Of a stretch of DNA of 64,000 nt, positions 1 through 8,486 are shown piece by piece; position 1 is the first letter of the stretch; every line of letters starts with the position of its first letter. A program made the translations under genes and the position numbers. The DNA lies in NCBI RefSeq assembly GCF_000420865.1, contig NZ_ATVT01000013.1, forward strand, positions 1 through 64,000. The letters run 5' to 3'. A model generated the notes under the pieces. It was not told the DNA's origin, ran no database searches, and was given only the letters and a program-made list of their open reading frames with translations. This stretch comes from Butyrivibrio sp. XPD2006. GTDB taxonomy: Bacteria > Bacillota > Clostridia > Lachnospirales > Lachnospiraceae.

Positions 1-3
1 TAA

Positions 4-76
4 TCCTCCTTAGCTCAGTCGGTAGAGCATTCGGCTGTTAACCGAAGTGTCGTTGGTTCGAGTCCGACAGGGGGAG
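4..76 (+). tRNA. tRNA-Asn (anticodon GTT)
   Basis: A full cloverleaf can be drawn. The 7-bp acceptor stem pairs 4-10 with 69-75 (one G-U pair), the D-arm begins TAGCTCAG, the anticodon stem TTCGG/CCGAA encloses the loop CTGTTAA with anticodon GTT, and the T-arm carries GGTTCGAGTCC. The discriminator is G76. The 3' CCA is not encoded. It is the first gene of a cluster with tRNA-Glu and tRNA-Cys on the same strand, followed by one terminator. Confidence 0.95.
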
Positions 77-81
77 CGATA

Positions 82-202
82 GCACCTAACGAGGTCCTTT
101 CGAGTTTGGTGCGTAGCCTGGATGGCCACTTGGCGAGGTCTTGTCGAGCCTAGTGGAGCAGCCAGAGCGGAAGAAAGAAAAGCCTGATTGTTAATCACGG
201 CT
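82..202 (+). repeat. Tandem covarying hairpins between tRNA-Asn and tRNA-Glu
   Basis: The 134-nt spacer between the two tRNAs holds two 31-nt hairpins, at 82-112 and 126-156. Each is followed by a related linker of the form GYAGCCWGRRYGG. Both hairpins have the same build: a 5-bp stem, a U-U mismatch, 3 bp, tandem G-A/A-G pairs, a G-C pair and a 7-nt loop (GUCCUUU or GUCUUGU). The inner segment CGAGGTC...TCGAG is conserved while the outer stems differ in sequence but still pair (GCACC/GGTGC against CCACT/AGTGG), which is compensatory change. A third hairpin, AGCC-TGATT/AATCA-C-GGCT, lies at 181-202. I recognise no known RNA family. It may be a processed spacer RNA, an element inserted in the tRNA operon, or a protein-binding site. 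Confidence 0.6.
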
Positions 203-210
203 CAGCTTAA

Positions 211-282
211 GGCTCCGTGGTCAAGCGGTCAAGACATCGCCCTTTCACGGCGGTAACACGAGTTCGATTCTCGTCGGAGTCA
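211..282 (+). tRNA. tRNA-Glu (anticodon TTC)
   Basis: Acceptor stem GGCTCCG (211-217) pairs with CGGAGTC (275-281), with discriminator A282. The anticodon loop CTTTCAC gives TTC, and the T-loop region reads GAGTTCGATTCTC. The 3' CCA is not encoded. It is the second tRNA of the cluster. Confidence 0.95.
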
Positions 283-303
283 TTCATCGAAAATACCTTA
301 TTT

Positions 304-374
304 GGTGACATAGCCAAGCGGTAAGGCACAGGTCTGCAACACCTCGAGCGGCGGTTCAAATCCGCCTGTCACCT
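304..374 (+). tRNA. tRNA-Cys (anticodon GCA)
   Basis: Acceptor stem GGTGACA (304-310) pairs with TGTCACC (367-373), with discriminator T374. The anticodon loop contains GCA, and the T-arm reads GCGGTTCAAATCCGC. It is the last tRNA of the cluster and is followed within 5 nt by an intrinsic terminator. Confidence 0.95.
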
Positions 375-378
375 CTAA

Positions 379-412
379 AACCTATGAACATTCGTTGTTC
401 ATAGGTTTTTTT
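379..412 (+). terminator. Intrinsic terminator of the tRNA cluster
   Basis: A perfect 12-bp stem, AACCTATGAACA (379-390) with TGTTCATAGGTT (396-407), has a 5-nt loop and is followed by a run of T. It ends the three-tRNA transcript. Confidence 0.93.
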
Positions 413-422
413 GTGCTATAAT
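395..422 (+). promoter_or_regulatory. Putative promoter for the S1-domain gene
   Basis: A -10 box TATAAT lies at 417-422, with a plausible -35 TTGTTC at 395-400 and a 16-nt spacer. The -35 falls inside the 3' arm of the preceding terminator, so the two signals are packed together. Confidence 0.5.
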
Positions 423-453
423 TTATTCATCTAGTCTTAATTGGAGGTAAGGT

Positions 454-1146
454 ATGGCAGAAGAAACAATGAATGATTTTATGGATGAGATCGACAAATC
501 ACTTGCTAAGGGCAAGGACGGAGACGGTTTCATCTGGGACAAGCTTCATGCACTTCTTGATTCCGGTGAATATGTGGATGTAGAAGTTACAGAAGCTGTT
601 AAGGGAGGCGTAGTTGCTTTCCTTGAGGAGAAGAGGGGATTTATTCCTGCATCCAAGCTTTCTCTTTCTTATATTGATGAAGAGAAGCTTCCTGAGTTTG
701 TAGGTAAGACTCTCAAGGTTAAGGTAATAACTGTTGATGAAGAAGAGGATAAGCTTGTTCTGTCAGCTAAGGATTACCTTAAGGAAGAAGCTGATAAAAA
801 GAAGGCAGAGGCAATTGCCAAGGTTCAGGTTGGACTTGTAACAGAAGGCGTTGTTGAGAGCATTCAGAACTATGGTGCTTTTGTGAAGCTTGAGAATGGC
901 ACAACCGGTCTCGTACATATTTCTCAGATCTGTAATCAGAGGATTGCACATCCATCATCGGTTCTTAAGGTTGGACAGACTGTTAAGGTTAAGGTTACAG
1001 CTATCAAAGATGGTAAACTCAGCCTTAGCATGAAAGCTGTCGATGAAATCGGAGCAGAAGAGGTTACAGAAGAGAAAATCGAGTTTGAAAGCGAAGGAGA
1101 GGCTACAACTTCTCTTGCAGATCTTCTTAAGAAAGCAGGCTTCTAA
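454..1146 (+). CDS. S1 RNA-binding domain protein (two S1 domains)
   Basis: A 230-residue protein with two S1-type OB-fold domains, roughly residues 40-107 and 127-195. The second carries the typical NYGAFV...GLVHISQI pattern. A lysine-rich helical linker joins them, and the tail is acidic and ends LADLLKKAGF. It is much shorter than ribosomal protein S1, which has 4-6 S1 domains, so it is more likely an accessory RNA-binding or translation-associated protein. Start ATG 454 follows GGAGGTAAG. The sirtuin gene begins 20 bp downstream with its own ribosome-binding site, so the two are probably co-transcribed. The domain call is secure; the cellular role is not known. Confidence 0.9.
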   Translation: MAEETMNDFMDEIDKSLAKGKDGDGFIWDKLHALLDSGEYVDVEVTEAVKGGVVAFLEEKRGFIPASKLSLSYIDEEKLPEFVGKTLKVKVITVDEEEDKLVLSAKDYLKEEADKKKAEAIAKVQVGLVTEGVVESIQNYGAFVKLENGTTGLVHISQICNQRIAHPSSVLKVGQTVKVKVTAIKDGKLSLSMKAVDEIGAEEVTEEKIEFESEGEATTSLADLLKKAGF

Positions 1147-1166
1147 AAAGCGAAAGGAGGCATTGT

Positions 1167-1922
1167 ATGGAGGAAGTCAAAAAGCTAAAAGAACTTATCG
1201 ACGATTCTAATAATATAGTATTTTTTGGCGGTGCAGGTGTTTCCACAGAGAGCGGAATACCGGACTTTAGAAGTAAAGACGGATTATACAACCAGCATGA
1301 TGTCAGATTCGATATGTATCAGCCTGAATATCTCCTCAGTCATTCCTGTCTTGTCTATGAACCCAAGGTATATTATGAGTTCCACAGACAAAAGATGGAT
1401 ACTAGGAATATCGAGCCCAACAATGCCCATAAATATCTGGCAGCTTTAGAGAAGACAGGCAAGCTCAAGGCTATCGTGACTCAGAATATCGATGGCCTTC
1501 ATCAAAAGGCCGGAAGCAAAGTGGTCTATGAGATCCATGGAAGTGCTCTGCGTAACTATTGCATGAGTTGCGGAAAAGAGTATCCGGCTGACTATATTTT
1601 CGAATCCACAGAGCCAATACCAAAATGCTCCTGTGGAGGAACTATTAGACCTGATATCACACTTTATGAGGAAGGACTTCCCGATGATCAGGTTGACGGA
1701 GCAATAAGCTCAATAGCAAGTGCGGATATGCTGATAATTGGTGGTACATCACTTACTGTATATCCGGCTGCGTCATTCATTAATTATTTCAGGGGTAAAA
1801 ACCTTGTGATAATCAATCAGAGTGAAATACAGATAAGCGGAGCTCAGAATACCCTTATAATCAGGGATAAGATTGGAAAAGTCTTTACTGAGCTTGCAGC
1901 TCTCCAGGGGATTGAATTATAA
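1167..1922 (+). CDS. NAD-dependent protein deacylase, sirtuin (Sir2/CobB family)
   Basis: A 251-residue class of cytoplasmic sirtuin that removes acyl groups from lysine side chains using NAD+. Visible motifs are GAGVSTESGIPDFRS (residues 22-36, NAD binding), TQNIDGLH (105-112), the catalytic histidine in YEIHGS (H124), and a structural zinc site made of C132, C135, C154 and C156. Length is typical of bacterial sirtuins. Start ATG 1167 follows AAAGGAGGCATTGT. It shares a probable transcript with the preceding S1-domain gene, and no terminator is seen before the rpsF leader. Confidence 0.95.
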   Translation: MEEVKKLKELIDDSNNIVFFGGAGVSTESGIPDFRSKDGLYNQHDVRFDMYQPEYLLSHSCLVYEPKVYYEFHRQKMDTRNIEPNNAHKYLAALEKTGKLKAIVTQNIDGLHQKAGSKVVYEIHGSALRNYCMSCGKEYPADYIFESTEPIPKCSCGGTIRPDITLYEEGLPDDQVDGAISSIASADMLIIGGTSLTVYPAASFINYFRGKNLVIINQSEIQISGAQNTLIIRDKIGKVFTELAALQGIEL

Positions 1923-1981
1923 AAAAGGACTTGCATAGTTCTCGGATTTATGATAACATATCATCCTGTGATAAATTCCTT

Positions 1982-2004
1982 GTCACTTGACTGATACAAG
2001 TGGC
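1982..2004 (+). promoter_or_regulatory. Hairpin in the rpsF leader, possible autoregulatory site
   Basis: GTCACTTG (1982-1989) pairs with CAAGTGGC (1997-2004) around a 7-nt loop, just upstream of the rpsF ribosome-binding site. Many bacteria control rpsF operons through an S6:S18-binding leader RNA. The hairpin position fits that, but I could not match the conserved bulge of the known motif, so the role is only a suggestion. Confidence 0.3.
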
Positions 2005-2032
2005 CAGAGACCAAAAGGAGGTAACAAATAGC

Positions 2033-2320
2033 ATGAACAAATACGAATTAGCCGTTGTTGTTAGTGCAAAGATCGAAGACGACGCAAGAACCGCAGTCAT
2101 CGAGAAGGTAAAGAGAACTATCGAGAAGCATGGTGGTCAGATTACCAACATCGATGAGTGGGGCAAGAAGAAGCTTGCATACGAGATCGAGAAGATGACA
2201 GAAGGCTTCTACTATTTCATCCAGTTCGATGGTGAGCCAACTTCTCCCGCTGAGATCGAAGCTCGCATGAGAATCATGGACGGCGTCATCAGATATTTAT
2301 GCGTTAAGAACGAGGCTTAA
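2033..2320 (+). CDS. rpsF: 30S ribosomal protein S6
   Basis: A 95-residue small-subunit ribosomal protein that binds 16S rRNA with S18. The N-terminus MNKYELAVVV and the internal WGKKKLAYEIEK are diagnostic. ATG 2033 is chosen over an in-frame GTG at 2000 because AAAAGGAGG sits just before 2033 and the S6 homology begins there. It is the first gene of the conserved rpsF-ssb-rpsR operon. Confidence 0.97.
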   Translation: MNKYELAVVVSAKIEDDARTAVIEKVKRTIEKHGGQITNIDEWGKKKLAYEIEKMTEGFYYFIQFDGEPTSPAEIEARMRIMDGVIRYLCVKNEA

Positions 2321-2337
2321 ATAGAAGAGGACGAAAA

Positions 2338-2817
2338 ATGAACAAAGTAATTTTATGTGGACGTTTAACCAGAGATCCTGAAGTAAGATATTCACAGGGC
2401 GCTGAGCCCATGGCAATCGCAAGATATACACTTGCTGTTGACCGTAGGAGAACAAGAAGCAACGACCCTAACGAGCAGACAGCTGATTTTATCAGTATCG
2501 TAGCCTTTGGTAAGGCCGGTGAGTTTGCTGAGAAGTACCTTAAGAAAGGTACTAAGATGCTTATTACAGGACGTATCCAGACAGGTAGTTATACCAACAA
2601 GGATGGTGTTAAGGTCTACACAACCGAGGTGGTTGTGGAAGATCAGGAGTTTGCAGAGTCTAAGAACTCTTCATCAAACGGAGGAAACTTTGACTACGGT
2701 GCAAACAGCGCACCTGCTCAGGCAAGTGCACCAGCTAGTAATTCCACTCCCGCTGCAGCAGGCGATGGCTTCATGAACATTCCTGACGGAATCGAAGAGG
2801 AGCTGCCTTTTAACTAA
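2338..2817 (+). CDS. ssb: Single-stranded DNA-binding protein
   Basis: A 159-residue SSB. The N-terminal OB fold (about residues 1-105) starts MNKVILCGRLTRDPEVRYS. It is followed by a flexible Ser/Ala/Pro-rich linker and the acidic C-terminal tip ending EEELPFN, which recruits replication and repair partners (family knowledge). It lies between rpsF and rpsR with 15-17 bp gaps, the usual Firmicutes order. The tip ends LPFN rather than the commonest DDDIPF, which is normal variation. Confidence 0.97.
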   Translation: MNKVILCGRLTRDPEVRYSQGAEPMAIARYTLAVDRRRTRSNDPNEQTADFISIVAFGKAGEFAEKYLKKGTKMLITGRIQTGSYTNKDGVKVYTTEVVVEDQEFAESKNSSSNGGNFDYGANSAPAQASAPASNSTPAAAGDGFMNIPDGIEEELPFN

Positions 2818-2832
2818 AAGGAGGAATATACA

Positions 2833-3096
2833 ATGGCTTTCACAAAGTCTGATAGATCCGATTCTCCAGTAAGGAGAAAGGGTGGAATGCACAGAAGAAA
2901 GAAAGTTTGCGTTTTCTGTGGCAAGGATAATGTAATTGATTACAAGGATACAGCTAAGCTTAAGAAGTTCGTTTCTGAGAGCGGCAAGATTCTTCCCAGA
3001 AGAATCACAGGTAACTGTGCTAAGCACCAGAGAGAGCTTACATCAGCTGTAAAGCGTGCTAGACATCTTGCACTTATGCCTTACGTAGCTGAGTAA
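2833..3096 (+). CDS. rpsR: 30S ribosomal protein S18
   Basis: An 87-residue ribosomal protein that pairs with S6 on the platform of the 30S subunit. The basic N-terminus has a CVFCGK motif and a further Cys in GNCAKHQR, suggesting the zinc-binding form of S18. The core [12 protein letters not shown] and LPRRITG are typical. The ribosome-binding site AAAGGAGG precedes ATG 2833. It is the last gene of the operon and is followed by a strong terminator. Confidence 0.97.
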   Translation: MAFTKSDRSDSPVRRKGGMHRRKKVCVFCGKDNVIDYKDTAKLKKFVSESGKILPRRITGNCAKHQRELTSAVKRARHLALMPYVAE

Positions 3097-3119
3097 TCAG
3101 TAATAAGACAAACAATTGA

Positions 3120-3157
3120 GACACTTTTTAGAAGAAATTCTAAAAAGTGTCTTTTTT
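3120..3157 (+). terminator. Intrinsic terminator after rpsR
   Basis: A perfect 14-bp stem (3120-3133 with 3138-3151) carries a GAAA tetraloop and is followed by six T. It closes the rpsF-ssb-rpsR operon. Confidence 0.95.
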
Positions 3158-3212
3158 ATGCTCAAAAAGAAAAGTAAAAGCCTACAAGAAGTCTTCAGTT
3201 TTTTGAGATAAA

Positions 3213-3228
3213 TTGTCTATTTCGACAA
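3213..3228. promoter_or_regulatory. TTGTC-n6-GACAA palindrome upstream of pflB
   Basis: TTGTC (3213-3217) and GACAA (3224-3228) form an inverted repeat about 35 bp upstream of the pflB -35 box. A similar TTGTC-n7-GACAA lies in the nifJ leader at 31029-31045. The arms resemble the outer bases of Rex (NADH-sensing repressor) operators but lack their inner bases. The spacing also differs by one base between the two sites, so the assignment is weak. Confidence 0.25.
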
Positions 3229-3262
3229 AATGAGAAATCTTCTTAATTAATTTGTTAATTTT

Positions 3263-3290
3263 TTGACACCCATATGGTATAGTATGTAAT
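3263..3290 (+). promoter_or_regulatory. pflB promoter
   Basis: A consensus -35 TTGACA (3263-3268) is followed after 16 nt by TGTAAT (3285-3290) as the -10. It lies 42 bp before the pflB start. Confidence 0.6.
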
Positions 3291-3331
3291 GGCTATTTTA
3301 CAGATTGTTTATAAATAGAAAGGGAAACACA

Positions 3332-5590
3332 ATGGCGAATCATGAATTCACACAGTGGGATGGCTTCGTAGGTCGCGTTTGGAAAGACAACGTTGATGTG
3401 CGTGATTTCATCCAGAACAACTATACTCCATATGATGGAGATGAATCATTCTTAGCAGACCCTACAGAGGCTACAAATAAGCTTTGGGGCAAGCTTCAGG
3501 AGCTTCAGGCACAGGAGAGAGCAAAGGGCGGTGTCCTTGATATGGATACAGACGTCGTATCTTCTCTTACTTCACATGGTGCCGGCTATATTTCAGAAGA
3601 AACAAAGGATTTAGAGCAGATTGTTGGTCTTCAGACTGACAAGCCACTTAAGAGAGCTTTCATGCCTTTCGGTGGTATCACAATGGCAGAGCAGTCATGC
3701 AGAATGTATGGTTATGAGCCAAGTGAGAAGCTTCACGAGATCTTTACAAAATATCACAAGACACACAACCAGGGCGTATTCGACATCTACACACCTGAGA
3801 TGAAGAAGGCTCGTCACAACAAGATTCTTACAGGTCTTCCTGATACATACGGCCGTGGTCGTATCGTAGGCGATTACAGAAGAGTTGCTCTTTACGGTAT
3901 CGATTACCTCATCGAGAAGAAGCAGGCTGACTTCGCGGCAACTGAGCGTCAGGGAATGCGTCGTTATGACTTCCAGCTTCGTGAGGAGATCACAGATCAG
4001 ATCAATGCTCTTAAGGGCATGAAGGAAATGGCCGCCATCTACGGCATCGACATTTCAAAGCCTGCAGGAACTGCCAAGGAAGCTGTTCAGTGGCTCTACT
4101 TTGGATATCTTGCAGCTATCAAGACACAGAACGGTGCTGCTATGTCAGTAGGACGTGTTTCAACATTCCTTGATATCTACTTCTCTCGTGACCTTGCAAA
4201 GGGAATCATCACAGAGCAGGAGGCACAGGAGATCATCGATCACTTCACAATGAAGTGCCGTATGGTTAAGTTTGCTCGTATTGAGTCTTACAACCAGCTC
4301 TTCTCAGGCGATCCTGTATGGGCTACTCTTGAGGTTGGTGGTATCGGTCTTGACGGACGTCACCAGGTTACAAAGACCTGCTACAGATTCCTTCACACAC
4401 TTGAGAACATGGGACCTTCACCTGAGCCTAACCTTACAGTTATGTATTCAAGTCGTCTTCCTGAGAACTTCAAGAAGTACGCTTCTAAGATTTCAGTTAC
4501 AACATCTTCTATCCAGTATGAGAACGATGATGTAATGCGTGTTACATGGGGTGATGATTACTCAATCTGCTGCTGTGTATCTGCAACAGAGACAGGTAAG
4601 GAGCTTCAGTTCTTCGGTGCTCGTGCAAACCTTGCTAAGTGTCTTCTCTACGCTATCAACGGTGGTGTTGATGAGAAGTCAGGAGACCAGGTTGGACCTG
4701 AGTACAAGGCAATCACTTCTGAGTACCTTGACTATGATGAGGTTATGCACAAGTTTGACCAGATGATGGATTGGCTTGCACACCTCTATGTTGGAACACT
4801 TAACATGATCCACTACATGCACGACAAGTACTACTATGAGGCATGCCAGATGGCTCTCATCGATACACATGTACGTCGTTCATTTGCTACAGGTATCGCA
4901 GGATTCTCACACTGTGTAGACTCACTTTCAGCTATCAAGTATGCTAAGGTTAAGGCTATCCGTGATGAGAACGGAATTGCTAAGGACTTTGAGATTGAGG
5001 GTGATTTCCCTCGTTACGGTAATGATGATGACAGAGCTGATGAAATCGCTATCTGGCTTCTTCGCACATTCATGGGCAAGCTTCGTCACATCCATACCTA
5101 CAGAGATTCAGAGCCTACAACATCTATCCTTACTATCACATCTAACGTTGTCTATGGTAAGGCTACAGGAGCTCTTCCTGATGGACGTCCTGCAGGCGAG
5201 CCGCTTTCACCCGGTGCTAACCCTGCATACGGCGCAGAAGTAAATGGTCTTATTGCATCACTTAACTCTGTTGCTAAGCTTCCTTATGAAGAGGCTCTTG
5301 ATGGAATCTCTAACACACAGACAATCAACCCGGGTGCCCTTGGACACACTGAGGAAGAGCGTGTAAATAACCTTGTAAACGTACTTGACGGATACTTCGA
5401 CCAGGGTGCACACCACCTTAACGTCAACGTATTTGGTAAGGAGAAGCTCATCGATGCTATGGAGCATCCTGAGAAGCCTGAGTATGCTAACTTCACTATC
5501 CGTGTATCAGGATATGCTGTTAAGTTCATCGACTTGACTAAGGAGCAGCAGCTCGACGTAATTTCTCGTACTTGCCACGAGGCACTTTGA
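3332..5590 (+). CDS. pflB: Formate C-acetyltransferase (pyruvate formate-lyase)
   Basis: A 752-residue glycyl-radical enzyme that converts pyruvate and CoA to acetyl-CoA and formate in the anaerobic cytoplasm. The catalytic cysteines lie in [12 protein letters not shown] (about residues 413-415), and the radical glycine sits in RVSGYAV near the C-terminus (about G727). ATG 3332 follows AAAGGGAAA; an in-frame TTG at 3305 has no ribosome-binding site and lies outside the homology. The activating enzyme pflA follows 28 bp downstream, so the pair form an operon. Codons are strongly biased (CTT, GGT, CGT), as in highly expressed genes. Confidence 0.97.
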   Translation: MANHEFTQWDGFVGRVWKDNVDVRDFIQNNYTPYDGDESFLADPTEATNKLWGKLQELQAQERAKGGVLDMDTDVVSSLTSHGAGYISEETKDLEQIVGLQTDKPLKRAFMPFGGITMAEQSCRMYGYEPSEKLHEIFTKYHKTHNQGVFDIYTPEMKKARHNKILTGLPDTYGRGRIVGDYRRVALYGIDYLIEKKQADFAATERQGMRRYDFQLREEITDQINALKGMKEMAAIYGIDISKPAGTAKEAVQWLYFGYLAAIKTQNGAAMSVGRVSTFLDIYFSRDLAKGIITEQEAQEIIDHFTMKCRMVKFARIESYNQLFSGDPVWATLEVGGIGLDGRHQVTKTCYRFLHTLENMGPSPEPNLTVMYSSRLPENFKKYASKISVTTSSIQYENDDVMRVTWGDDYSICCCVSATETGKELQFFGARANLAKCLLYAINGGVDEKSGDQVGPEYKAITSEYLDYDEVMHKFDQMMDWLAHLYVGTLNMIHYMHDKYYYEACQMALIDTHVRRSFATGIAGFSHCVDSLSAIKYAKVKAIRDENGIAKDFEIEGDFPRYGNDDDRADEIAIWLLRTFMGKLRHIHTYRDSEPTTSILTITSNVVYGKATGALPDGRPAGEPLSPGANPAYGAEVNGLIASLNSVAKLPYEEALDGISNTQTINPGALGHTEEERVNNLVNVLDGYFDQGAHHLNVNVFGKEKLIDAMEHPEKPEYANFTIRVSGYAVKFIDLTKEQQLDVISRTCHEAL

Positions 5591-5618
5591 TAAGTACCGG
5601 AAATATTGGAGTTTTTTA

Positions 5619-6353
5619 ATGAGTGAAATTATAGGATATATAAACAAGCTGGAGAGTTTTGGCGCCGTGGATGGACCCGGCGTCAGATACCTCATTTTCC
5701 TGAGCGGATGCAGGATGAGATGTGCTTTTTGCCACAATCCTGAGACCTGGAAGGAAGGCGAGGGAGAGCAGTATACAGCTGATGAGCTTTTAAAGAAGGC
5801 TCTGCGTTTTAAACCATATTGGAAAAACGGCGGAGGCATCACAGTAAGTGGTGGCGAGCCGCTTCTCCAGATTGATTTTCTGCTTGACCTGTTTAAAAAG
5901 GCAAAAGCCGCCGGCGTAAGTACCTGCATAGATACAGCCGGAGAGCCTTTCACTCATGATGAACCTTTTTACACAAAATGGAAAGAACTGATGAGTCTTA
6001 CAGACACGGTTCTTTTGGATATTAAGAATATAGATCCTGATGCCCACAGGGAGCTGACAGGTGTTGATAACGCCAACATCCTTCAGATGGCAAAAGAGAT
6101 ATCGGACATGGGCATTCCAATCTGGATACGCCACGTACTTGTTCCCAGAGGAAGCGATAATGATGATTATTTGCATCGCACCAGGGAGTTTATAGATACT
6201 CTGCCCTCCGTTGAGAAGGTTGAGGTACTTCCTTATCACACTCTGGGCGTACCTAAATATCAAGAGCTTGGAATTCCATATCGCCTTGAAGGTGTGGAAT
6301 CACCGACTCAGGATCGTATAGAAAATGCAAAAAAAATCCTAGGTGCAATTTAG
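5619..6353 (+). CDS. pflA: Pyruvate formate-lyase activating enzyme (radical SAM)
   Basis: A 244-residue radical-SAM enzyme that installs the glycyl radical on PflB. The [4Fe-4S] motif CRMRCAFC gives C31, C35 and C38, followed by HNPETW. VSGGEPLLQ and the partial barrel pattern up to the C-terminal LPYHTLG match PFL activases. Start ATG 5619 lies behind TTGGAG. The last codons and stop of pflA form part of the 5' arm and loop of the following terminator. Confidence 0.96.
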   Translation: MSEIIGYINKLESFGAVDGPGVRYLIFLSGCRMRCAFCHNPETWKEGEGEQYTADELLKKALRFKPYWKNGGGITVSGGEPLLQIDFLLDLFKKAKAAGVSTCIDTAGEPFTHDEPFYTKWKELMSLTDTVLLDIKNIDPDAHRELTGVDNANILQMAKEISDMGIPIWIRHVLVPRGSDNDDYLHRTREFIDTLPSVEKVEVLPYHTLGVPKYQELGIPYRLEGVESPTQDRIENAKKILGAI

Positions 6354-6367
6354 CACCTAGGATTTTT
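6333..6367. terminator. Bidirectional terminator overlapping the pflA stop
   Basis: AAAATCCTAGGTGC (6333-6346) pairs perfectly with GCACCTAGGATTTT (6353-6366), with A and T runs at the two ends. It can therefore stop both pflBA (plus) and the PTS operon (minus, ending at 6383). The 5' arm lies inside the pflA coding sequence. Confidence 0.92.
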
Positions 6368-6382
6368 AATTATTTAGCTGAA

Positions 6383-7825
6383 TCAGAGCAGTTTCTTAAG
6401 CTCATCATGTACGAACTGAACCTTAGGTCCGACAATGACCTGAACTGCATTCTTGGAAGGTCTGATAACACCGGCAACTCCGGCGTTCTTGATTGCCTTC
6501 TCATCAACAAGAGTGTAGTCCTTGATCTCTGTACGAAGTCTTGTTGCACAGTAGTCAACTTCTACGATATTGTCTTTTCCACCAAGACCTGCAAGCACGC
6601 GCTCAGCGATTGCTGTGAAGTCGTCGTTTGCAAGCTCGATCTTCTCTTCATCTTCATCTTCGTCATCTGTACGGCCGGGAGTCTTAAGGTCGAACTTGGT
6701 GATAACGAAACGGAATACGAAGTAGTAAATAACAGCAAATACAAGACCAACCGGGATAAGGAGCCAAGGGTTAACAGCCATAGGAGCCTTGAAGCTGAGA
6801 ATGTAGTCAACAAGTCCTGCTGAGAAGTTAAAGCCAAGTCTCAAAGGAAGGAGTGTGCAGATTGCTGCAGAGATACCTGTGAGAACCGCATGTACAAGGT
6901 AAAGGCCGGGAGCCATGAACATGAATGCGAACTCAAGGGGCTCTGTGATACCTGTGAAGATAGAAGCAAGTGATCCTGCAAGAAGCAGAGATGCTGCAGA
7001 TTTCTTCTTTGAGTCTTTTGCTGTGTGATACATAGCAAGTGCACCGCCGGGAAGACCGAACATCATGATAGGGAAGAATCCTGTCATGTACTGTCCTGTA
7101 ACACCCTTAACTGCGCCTTCTGCGCCTGACCAGAAGAGTCCGAGGTCGTTGATACCTGCGGTATCGAACCAGAATACGGCGTTAAGAGCATGGTGCAATC
7201 CAAGAGGAATAAGTGCACGGTTAAGCATTGCATAGATACCTGATCCAACTGCGCCAAGGCCGAGGATAGCTGTACCGAAAGCAACAAGTGCTGCGAAGAT
7301 TACAGGCCATACGAAGTACAGGATAGCTGCTGTAACGGCTGAAACAATCGCAGTAACAATTGCAACGGATCTCTTTCCGCTGAAGAATGCAAGCCAGTCA
7401 GGAAGTTTGGTATCCTTGAATCTGTTGTAGCAGCTTGATCCGATGATACCGGCTAAAATACCGATAAATGCATTCTGGATCTTACCGAAAGCTGCGGGAA
7501 CTTCTGAAGCGTCAACACCCTTGTACATAGCAACTGCGCCTGTACTGAGAAGAGTGGTGATCATCAGGAATGAGACAAGACCTGCCAGAGCACTGGTTCC
7601 ATCGTGGTCTTTTGCCATACCTACGGATACGCCGATGGCAAAAAGAATCGGGATCTGATCAATGATCGCCGATGCAGCTTTTATACAAAATGCTGCCAAA
7701 ACACTGTTGGCACCCCAACCTGTTGGATCGATCCAATATCCAATACCATAGAGAATACCTGCTGCTGGAAGAACTGCGACAGGAAGCATCAGAGATTTAC
7801 CGATCTTTTGAAGATACTTCATCAT
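6383..7825 (-). CDS. PTS glucose/N-acetylglucosamine-family transporter, EIICB
   Basis: A 480-residue membrane permease with a fused phosphotransfer domain. The EIIC part (about residues 1-370) has many hydrophobic segments and starts LPVAVLPAAGILYGIGYW, close to NagE-type permeases. An acidic linker (DDEDEDEEK) leads to the EIIB domain with the phosphorylated cysteine in DYCATRLR (about C426). It takes up and phosphorylates a hexose or amino sugar; the exact sugar cannot be read from the sequence. Start ATG 7825 has AAAGGAGGA 7 nt upstream. EIIA is encoded just upstream, giving a complete EII set. Confidence 0.92.
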   Translation of the reverse strand: MMKYLQKIGKSLMLPVAVLPAAGILYGIGYWIDPTGWGANSVLAAFCIKAASAIIDQIPILFAIGVSVGMAKDHDGTSALAGLVSFLMITTLLSTGAVAMYKGVDASEVPAAFGKIQNAFIGILAGIIGSSCYNRFKDTKLPDWLAFFSGKRSVAIVTAIVSAVTAAILYFVWPVIFAALVAFGTAILGLGAVGSGIYAMLNRALIPLGLHHALNAVFWFDTAGINDLGLFWSGAEGAVKGVTGQYMTGFFPIMMFGLPGGALAMYHTAKDSKKKSAASLLLAGSLASIFTGITEPLEFAFMFMAPGLYLVHAVLTGISAAICTLLPLRLGFNFSAGLVDYILSFKAPMAVNPWLLIPVGLVFAVIYYFVFRFVITKFDLKTPGRTDDEDEDEEKIELANDDFTAIAERVLAGLGGKDNIVEVDYCATRLRTEIKDYTLVDEKAIKNAGVAGVIRPSKNAVQVIVGPKVQFVHDELKKLL

Positions 7826-7869
7826 ACTTTTGTCCTCCTTTATTTATGAATTGCTTTCTGCAATTACAT

Positions 7870-8352
7870 TCATTTGCTCAGCACGATAGCAGCATCGCCG
7901 GCTGCTACGGTTCCGCTCTTTTTCTCAAGATTCGAGAATTTATTGGGATTTGAGATGATCATAGGAGTGATGACATCGTAGCCGGCGCTTTTTACGCCCT
8001 CAAGATCTACTTCAACGATGAGGTCACCTTTTTTGACGGTATCTCCCTGTTTTGCATGAATGGTATAGTGCTGACCTTCAAGCTTAACGGTGTCGATTCC
8101 GATATGGACGAGTATTTCAGCTCCGTCATTGGAGTTTATGCAGAATGCATGTCCTGTTGGGAAAAGAGCTATAAGATTACCGTCAGCAGGCGAATAAAAC
8201 TTACCGTCTGAAGGAATGATAGCAACGCCTTTGCCTACCATTTCCTGAGCGAAGGTATCGTCTTTGACCTGATTTATAGGCACTATTTCTCCGTTAACAG
8301 GAGATGCAATTGTGATTTTGTTTCCCTGGAAAAGTTTGTCGAATAGACCCAT
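7870..8352 (-). CDS. PTS glucose-type EIIA component
   Basis: A 160-residue cytoplasmic EIIA of the Crr family that accepts phosphate from HPr and passes it to EIIB. The two active-site histidines are visible in PTGHAF (H68) and ILVHIGIDTVKL (H83, the phosphorylated one). ATG 8352 is preferred because GGGGGAA precedes it; an in-frame ATG at 8367 would add five residues and has no good ribosome-binding site. It is transcribed ahead of the EIICB gene with a 44-bp gap. A TGG-TAAAAT extended -10 lies just upstream on the minus strand. Confidence 0.93.
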   Translation of the reverse strand: MGLFDKLFQGNKITIASPVNGEIVPINQVKDDTFAQEMVGKGVAIIPSDGKFYSPADGNLIALFPTGHAFCINSNDGAEILVHIGIDTVKLEGQHYTIHAKQGDTVKKGDLIVEVDLEGVKSAGYDVITPMIISNPNKFSNLEKKSGTVAAGDAAIVLSK

Positions 8353-8486
8353 ATTGAATTCCCCCATAAAGCAATACTTCTGGTTAATATTTTACCATAA
8401 AAACGAAACTCAAGAAGGAAATATATTTGTTTTTATTGCACAAAATTGGCATATTGCAGGAAACTTAGCATGGTAAAGCGTTAAGC

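Noticed and set aside
1982-2004. A firm call of an S6:S18 autoregulatory motif
   Set aside because: A hairpin is present, but I could not find the conserved bulged bases of that motif, so it was kept only as a low-confidence site.
5790-6263. Antisense frame of 157 codons in pflA
   Set aside because: It overlaps an intact radical-SAM enzyme and has no coding features of its own.
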